This document shows positions 56,762 through 64,000 of a DNA stretch of 64,000 nt, piece after piece. The notes beneath the pieces are model-generated. The model did no database searches. It was not told the origin of the DNA and worked only from the letters and a program-made list of their open reading frames with translations. Within the stretch, counting starts at the first letter, position 1. The number at the start of each line of letters is the position of its first letter. Source of the DNA: Membranipora membranacea (Eukaryota > Bryozoa > Gymnolaemata > Cheilostomatida > Membraniporidae). The DNA lies in NCBI GenBank assembly GCA_914767715.1, contig OU612069.1, positions 7,812,001 to 7,876,000 on the forward strand, given 5' to 3'. Both the position numbers and the translations under genes were made by a program.

Positions 56762-57264
56762 AGGGCATTCCACAAAACATAATCAACTCTTAACACAATG
56801 CCAACCCTATGGGCTGGTAAGCTCCATACAATCAGAGCAATACTGAAAATTCCTCATCTTTGACTTACCTGAACTAATCTTTGTGACTGCACTGGGAAAG
56901 TTTTTAGACTAAATTAATTAGTTTAAGTTTTCTGCTCATGCCCTGGGAATGACCGGAAACAAACAGTTTGTTTTGAGCACCAAAGCACATATTTGAATAA
57001 TTTCATTATTCCTCAATTCAAAACAATTACCTTGCTAATTCCTCAAAATTATATCCTTAAAAACTCATATTGTGCCGAATAGTACAATGAAATTGAATTT
57101 GAACATTACAGCAAGTAAATTAGCAATTAGTTCCAAAATTATGATTTATTTTTTTGTGGTGCAAATATATTCACTGCAGGACTGCACAGTCTCACTGAAG
57201 AAAAAAGCTAACTCATTCACTCACTCATTTTGTCATTTTCTCTTGGATATAACTTAAAATAAAG

Positions 57265-60200
57265 ATGGTAAGAGGTCTATTATGTTGTCCATTGTGCTCA
57301 GCTTTTCAGGCTTGAGAAGTTACAAATATTCGCATCAGAAGAAATAAATAACCACAAAAAAGCCAAAGATAGATAGAAATAAAGTATCTGACCAGTGACT
57401 GTGAGTGAGTCTGTCTCATCTGTCCAAGGAGAAACTGCTATTCCTCCTTGGTCTGTCTGAATCCAGTGGCTCCTGTCCTCAGTCAGTAACTGGTCTCACT
57501 CTGCCCAACCTTTATCTTTGGTTAGTCAATATATATATCATTGAACTTAGAAATATATTGTAAACCCAAGCTGAATCCTTTAGTTTAGTTAGACCTCAAT
57601 CAGTTGACAGTTGTTGTGATAATTGGATAGGCCTACTTCTCCTAACTTACTAGGTATTTGGTGTTGTGATCACCATCTTGTTTATTTGAAGGCTAAGGTG
57701 AATGTGGCATTCGTTTGTCCGTTAGCCCCTCCACTCCAGGTTCAGGACACAGGTTTCACCATGGTCAAAATCAGGGTTGCCTAACCAGGGGGACAGACAG
57801 AGTAGTCAGAAATGGGGGTCAATTTGATCTCATGCCCAGATGAAGGGAACAAACAGTAATAAATAAAACATGTTTTTGTTACTTTCAGAGTCTCGGTATG
57901 CCAACACTTAGACCCAAGGATGTGGCTACATCACAAGATAATACACAGATTAGCGGAGAATATAATGTTATCAAACCAATGAGTGCAGGGTGAGTTAGCT
58001 GGTAACAGGAAAATAAAATTTCACCGGCGTTGGGCTGATTACGGTTGAATATGAATAAACGTGATTTGTATTTAATTTAAACAGGAACATGCAATGTTTC
58101 GTTTCGTACCGAGTGATGCCTGCTTCAGTTTCTGAAGATTTTGAGGAAGTTAATCGTTCCAGGTCGGCTAGGGTGAATTGCCTCCGACAGCCATATCAGG
58201 TAGTATTAGACAAACAGTGCACCCGGTGGGGCTCGGACCCTGGACTATTTGTTCCCAAGTCAGACACCTCTAGCACTGAGCTATCCCTGATCCAATGGTT
58301 TCAGTGTAAAGATGATACTAAATTTGTTTCACATTGCACTTGTGAAGTGGTAATCGGCCGGCCTGAAGTAGGCTCACAGAACAGTCATTCTATATTGGTG
58401 TGTCACAGCAGAGTGTAACCAATCCATCCTACTCCAATTTGCTAGTTCTTTTCCTCACAAAACCAATCGGAGCTTCAATGGATACTGTTCAATGGACTAA
58501 ATGGCCAATATAGTCCAAGCTCTTACTTGTGTAGCCTAGTCCACCTACCACTACCAGTAACATGGAGTATACCCGATCCCAAGTACTCAGCTCAAGGAGG
58601 CGGAGTCGTTCAATGGACTGGTGGACTATTACACAAAAGTAAATAAATAATTTAAATAGATCAACCTACACTTTCAGTAATCCGTTTGGATTATTTTTAA
58701 TTGATCTTTGCAAGGACAGGTCTGCTATTTCCATTGTAGTGTCAGTAATTGTAGTATTTTATGTCATTTTACAGATTAGTGTCATCAGTGAAAGATCAAA
58801 ATCAGTCATCTGTACATCCGCTACAATACAGCGAAGCAAATGTGAGTATAAGTTTTTGAAATGGTAGTCTCTCTGGTCGAGTCTCTCCCCCTTAGATTGA
58901 TGCAGTTCTATACCACACACAGAGAACATTGTTAGCAATATTTTATACATGATATTAGTTTATATATTGTATACCATATTCATCTGTATATAATATAAAC
59001 GGATTGTGCTGTTTTATTAATAATAAACTTACTCCAGGAAGAGAAAAGTATCCGCAGATCCTGAATTTAAGCAGTGGGAAACCACGCTTGAAAAATACAT
59101 GAATGAAAATTCTGTTTTTTAATAAAAATTCAAAATCCTGGATAGTCCTGATGTTTTAACATGAACTTATTGTTTTGTGACTTGTAGTGGCAAGAACAGA
59201 GAGAGAAGATAGAATTTATGACAGCCCGTAATATGCAGGGACTTCATATGCCTATGAAACTTAGCATGGAGAGATTTGCAGCAAAACAGGTAATTTAATT
59301 GTATAAAAAATAGCAAGTATCTCTTCATCCTTCAAAAGAGAATTTAAGGCAGTAGCTTGCTAGCTTTCTTATCCCAGAATTATTTGCTTTCGAGCATAAT
59401 TGAGGGGTCATGAAGTCAGTAAGGTATTTTATAGCTGCAGTATTTTAAACTACATCTTTAATTGTGATCATCTGAGCCTACCTACCCACCTACTTGCAAA
59501 GTGTAGAAACAAGAATTTGAAATTTTTCCAATCAACCTAAAAATGTGTGTCGAGGACAAAGATATCTATTACATAATAATGTTTTACTCATTATTATGGT
59601 TGCACAAATAATGCAACTGTGAGTTGTCTGTTCTGTCGTCTTTGTTTACAAGAGGGTATAACTTCCTTATTGTGCATTGACCTGCTGGTCAGCTATAGCT
59701 TGATCAAATTGTGAGCTCCTTGTATGTTGTAAATTGGCTTCCACATAAGGCTTAATTTGGATTGATTGATCTTCACTGCATATATTATGAGGGCTAAATG
59801 CTTGAACAGATAGCAAAGTGCCACAAGAAAATCTATTCTTGGTGAATTCGACTTGAAATGGCCACGGCTATGTTTGATACATTTTCCGGTAACTGCATTT
59901 ATTGTTCCTTGCTAGATATAATTTTTATGAAAGGTAGATGGATACTTAACTTGATTCTGTAGCAACAATTTAGTATTGTGCAAATTGGCTTGAGGAATTT
60001 GAAGATACAATCTAGAATGCTAAAACAAGCCTGGTTTATATTTGTAGATTGGTAGATTACCCTGCATGGCGACTCGAACATCTAATCTGATGCACGATAC
60101 ACTGACAGGCAGGGATGAGATGATCGACGCTGATGATGTGTTCAGCTGTATGTATACTTATTCACCCTCAAAAAATAAAGAATATCTTCATCTTTAATGC

Positions 60201-61142
60201 CAATGTTTAAAATCACTCTGAAATCAAGACTGAACTATTATCATGCGTATCTCTGATCGTTGAGTTTATTCAGTATAAGTACCTAACATGTACCCACCCC
60301 AAATTAGTAAAATTTAACTCGGGTTGTCACACCGAATTCCTTGTGATGGTACTCATGCTAAGGGAATTGGCTCACTCTCTATCGATCGATGATGGTGTGA
60401 TATACTATTGCATGTATATCACATCATCAGTGTGGTTTAGAATATTATGATTCTATTAGCTAGTGCTGGCTATGGAGTGCATGTACCCAGTGACTGCGTG
60501 GTAATGATGCAGCTTAAACTGCTTGGAAGTTACCCATTTGAAATTGCATCCAGCAGTATATAAATAAACTATTAGTAAATTGAATTATTATTACCATTAT
60601 ATATGTATATATATATATATATATTTATGACCAGTAGACGTAGCTATTTTCTGGGTTTGTTCTCTCAAGATGAATTCGCTTGACATAATCACCATGGAGT
60701 CCAAAGTTTAGGGGACTTCAGGTTTTGTGATAACTTTTGTTAATATCAACGATACCTCTTGCGTTGCTGTTGTCAATGAAACCCTCTGGACATTTTTTGG
60801 TGTAGCAGTCCTGTAAGAAGCTCAGGCTACGAATATCCAAATATAACTTTGTTCAGTGAATAGTCCTGGAAACTGTTCAACTCAAAGCCAAATATTTTCA
60901 TTGTGAATACTCTTAATTTATTGAGAAACAGCGTGACTTAATTAACTTCAAATTCGCTGACTTTGTCAAGACAAAAGTACTTCATACAAGCACTCACAAC
61001 CACTCGATAACAATTTATTATTCCATGCTACTATTGATTGACATATTAATTTTCTTTATTTCTATTTTCAGGCCCTGCTGAGTTCCCCGAGCGCTCAGGT
61101 AACATTCACGCAATCATGGAGAAGAGACAGGGTATATTTTAA
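57265..61142 (+). CDS. POMP: Proteasome maturation protein (POMP/UMP1), six exons
   Basis: Chaperone for 20S proteasome assembly, expected in cytosol, nucleus and at the ER. Exons: 57265-57267 (ATG alone, then GTAAGA), 57889-57989, 58775-58841, 59188-59289, 60048-60147, 61072-61142 (TAA at 61140-61142). All junctions agree in phase; the product is 147 aa against about 141 in human. Family landmarks are in order: VHPLQYSEAN (like the HPLE-S block), FMTARNMQGLHMPMKL (like the R-N-I-Q-G-L core), GRLPCMATRTSN, GRDEMIDADDVF and the terminal MEKRQGIF. The one-codon first exon is the least certain part, but it gives exact phase 0. A tRNA-headed SINE lies in the intron after 57989. Transcription diverges from the receptor kinase. 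Confidence 0.93.
58208..58293 (-). mobile_element. tRNA-like SINE head in a POMP intron
   Basis: The minus strand contains GGGATAGCTCAGTGCTAGAG and GGGTCCGAGCCCC, A- and B-box-like, in a tRNA-sized arrangement between POMP exons 2 and 3. The irregular anticodon arm and the lack of clean acceptor pairing argue against a real tRNA gene. Confidence 0.55.
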
Positions 61143-62216
61143 AAATGCTAAAACATGACTAGCTGTTGAACACTGTATACATTAAGTTATTATCTCTTTA
61201 CTGTTCTATGAAGCCAGCATTAACATAAACGCTGTAACATACACTGATTAAATAAATTCCGTATTGAAATAAATATTTTACAACTGAAAATCTGATCATG
61301 TCTTGACCCATTTACATACAACATACGCCAAGCCGGGATGGCACTAGTTGGAGGGCTCAAAATTGCCAAATGTGAGATTTTATGTGATCAATTATCGACC
61401 TAAACAATTGATTGATAATGTAGTGCCACCAAAAATTTGTTGCAGGCATTTGAGAACTACAACTAGAGCAACAACAAAAACAATTTGACAATTGCGCAAG
61501 GTTAAGGCGTGGGACAAGCTTTGTCTGGTGCAACGCCCACAATAACAAGTTTCTAATTTGGAAGAAGGCTCTATTATGTAATTTATAATGACGAAAAATA
61601 TAGCTATATAAAGTTTTTACTGTTTTTGAGATGCCGAAAATAACGCCCTGTAACAAGCTTTGCGTTTGTCCGCCATTGTGTTCAAAAAACTCTCAGACTG
61701 ATAGAAATCTTAACACATTGTGCGGGTTGATTGATTCATATAGCCTCTGTTTCTTTTAAAACGATGCCCTTTGTCCTATTTGGGAAAGACAGTTTTTCAA
61801 GGTAATTTGATGTTTTGTGGTTCCTAGGCTATAGTGTAGTTGAGAATCAAAGGGCCATGCAAAGCAGATTGCCGCATAGATATAGACCCTAAAGTTGTTG
61901 TAAATAGCTCGGACATGCATCATTTCACTAATGACGCTTTTATGCATGCAAAAATTTTATTTTCTTCAGATCATGCTAATCATCAACTTCAATGACACCA
62001 CCAGCTTGACTGAGATTTTTTGAATTCATTGACGCAGGAACTAGGCAACAGTATAGCAGGTTACCTATGACTCCTTACCCATCAAATTTTTAAAACAACT
62101 CTTTGATCTCGATGGTTTAAAAGGCTAAGCTGGATTTGGAACAGGCCACAATTAAAATTGTTTCGGAGTTGATTTTGAATCGGTTGGGTTTCCTAATTGT
62201 TACTACAGACTTCAAG
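61143..62216. other. Spacer between POMP and the secreted-peptide gene
   Basis: No supported gene. A short frame at 61631 (MPKITPCNKLCVCPPLCS) is cysteine-rich but has no context. Confidence 0.45.
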
Positions 62217-63174
62217 ATGAGATTGACATCATTTGCCTGCATCGTTTCTTACGTGGCTATAGCTACCTTCGTTCTAGGTGAGTACTTTGCGTTTTTAAAG
62301 TCATTTATTTGTTTTGCTGGCCAAATCATATAGTTTATTGGAGCTTAAAGCTTGAGCTGCAAGGAATTTGCTCCCTGTCTGTCCTGTAGTAAATCAGACA
62401 TAACGCGTTAACTGAAAACTGTTTAAACTTGACGAAGAAGTGACCTATGCCTAGCAAAGCGATTTATCTAATCTAATGTTGATGTCGGTAGTGGGGGAAC
62501 TCTTCGATTGCATCAAACTGGCATTGATTCCTAGTGCGATATTTTCTGTATGTGGCTATTTGAAAAGGTTGTAACCAGAGACTTAGTATACTATATTAAG
62601 TCGATGGTTGTAACCATCTTAACAGAGACCATCGCCTGAGTTTAAAAAGAAAGAACTTTCATATGACCATCCAGTGATTAATAACAGTCACAGTTTCTCC
62701 ATCTTGCCGGTGATGCAACCTTGAATTTTACCGATTAAATCGTTGAATTATGTGTTGAATTATGTGTTTAGGTGGTTTTCCACAATCATAAAATAATATG
62801 TGAATATGCATATTTTCATATAACATTATATTCGAATGGATTATCATGACTTGGATGTAAAATAATTCATCTTATTTGAAATTCTGTTGCTGTTAAATGA
62901 TATAAGGTTTACGGAAAAACCTTAACTGATGCACTTCAAAACGGTAGCATCTAGGACCAGATAATCTTCAAGTTAGGTTATTGCGTAGTCGCTGTGACTT
63001 GTTTTCTAAGATGCAAACCATTTTCATATTCCTTGGTACATAACATATATGATTATTGACATAGTTATTATATTAAAAGGTATTTAATTCAATTTTTTTT
63101 CGTTTATTGTCTAGGTACGGGATATTGTGATGGTAGAAAATCATATAAAGGTGGCAAACATCCGAAAAGAGAAG
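62217..63174 (+). CDS. First two exons of a small secreted basic peptide (partial gene)
   Basis: Exon 62217-62277 encodes MRLTSFACIVSYVAIATFVL, a clear signal peptide, ending at CTAG|GTGAGT. Exon 63115-63174 follows a T-rich acceptor (TTATTGTCTAG) and encodes GTGYCDGRKSYKGGKHPKRE, ending G|GTGAGT. The phase-1 junction restores glycine. The mature part is Gly/Lys-rich with one cysteine and a basic KHPKR stretch that could be a prohormone-convertase or heparin-type site. The rest lies beyond 63174, perhaps beyond the window. I do not recognise the family. Confidence 0.6.
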
Positions 63175-64000
63175 GTGAGTGAACACTTGAATGGTCAGTT
63201 TAGCCACGCCCACAACTTCTTGATATGTAAGTTTAGAGAGTCTTCCATGAAATGGGCATGCAAATAAGGGTAATGTGGTCGACAGCAGGGGGTGGGAATA
63301 CTGACTCCTACTTTGTCAAAGAGAGCAGCAGTCAGTAGCATATTTAGTTTGAGGTAAGGGGCAGAAATATCTAGTCTGCTGGGTTTTGAGATATTTGCAT
63401 GTAAGCTTGCAAATCATGCTAGCCTCATTTTCATCATTTATTTTAAGAAGTTTAATGACAGTGGCAGTTAATCGGCCCAGCGAAACATCCATCACTGTGC
63501 CTATAATATGCAAAATTTTGAGGTTTAGAATAAAGGCTCAAAAACTTAGCCAAAGTTCATACATTACTTTTTGTCACAAGACAACCGTGGTTCACAATGC
63601 GTCTTGATCCCCAGAAAGTCCTATCATTTTCATCAATGCTAGAGAGTCCCATTTTCAGGTAGTTACGCCCCTGTTACTAAAAGATATTGCAAATATGAGA
63701 TTTATTAGCTCTAGTTACTACCTTACCTTAAGGCTTAACTCAAGACATCTATGGTTAACAATACTTCTAATATCTTATTACCCCCCCCCCCCCCCTTAAC
63801 TTAGATTTGTCAGGCGGCTACTTTTACAAAAAAAGGTAGCCGCGTGACAACTCTACTCCAAATCCTGTCCTTTTCAAAAGTGTACCAGGGGAGTAAAATT
63901 TTCCGCTAGCTACGCCCCTGTTACAAACAAATCTATTGTGGATAAGAAATTCGTTTGGATGCAGATGACATGCAGAGAGTACTAATCACCACACTATTTA

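Noticed and set aside
56868-56939. Strong donor CAG|GTAAGTC on the minus strand as RTK first coding exon
   Set aside because: The only nearby ATG frame stops after 11 codons, so it cannot supply the signal-peptide start; it could at most be a 5' untranslated exon.

Overview
The window is animal nuclear DNA. It is AT-rich, with split genes, GT-AG introns, SINEs, MITEs, a LINE and micro- and minisatellites. Gene content (a VEGF-receptor-type tyrosine kinase, a proteasome assembly chaperone, IAP-type RING and caspase-like sequences) points to an invertebrate metazoan. I cannot name the phylum from sequence alone.

Layout. (1) 1-13150: a tandem array of an ankyrin/RING gene family. Unit A (1-~3785) and unit B (5721-~9502) are near-identical 5.7-kb repeats. 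Each carries an IAP-like RING last exon, a tRNA-type SINE, a hAT-like MITE and a SINE whose head resembles U2 snRNA. Copy B of the ankyrin exon (3790-4926) has lost its 5' part and is frameshifted. Copy C (11456-13148) keeps a membrane anchor and ankyrin-like repeats, but no RING exon is visible behind it. (2) 13330-15850: a 5'-truncated, frameshifted LINE with reverse transcriptase, zinc knuckle and restriction-like endonuclease. (3) 16590-17200: a TATA-bearing repeat with 40-bp and 59-bp tandem repeats. (4) 17900-19612: a caspase-like relic with in-frame stops. (5) 22410-48520, minus strand: a VEGFR/PDGFR-class receptor tyrosine kinase reconstructed from 26 exons whose lengths and phases agree, apart from one unresolved junction in the tail. 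It encodes a signal peptide, seven Ig domains, a TM segment, a split kinase and a Tyr-rich tail. Its introns hold many small transposons, including an internally deleted PIF/Harbinger element that still encodes a MADF-like domain. (6) 48521-57264: intergenic or 5' intronic sequence with a 1.94-kb tandem duplication and clustered TAGGCCTA palindromes. (7) 57265-61142, plus strand: POMP, the proteasome maturation protein, six exons, complete. (8) 62217-63174, plus strand: the first two exons of a gene for a small secreted basic peptide, running on towards or past the window end.

How they fit together: the ankyrin-RING family and the caspase relic suggest a turning-over cluster of apoptosis- or immunity-like genes. 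The receptor kinase and POMP are divergently oriented single-copy genes with unrelated roles. Exon boundaries were worked out by hand from splice signals and reading-frame continuity; no database search was run.
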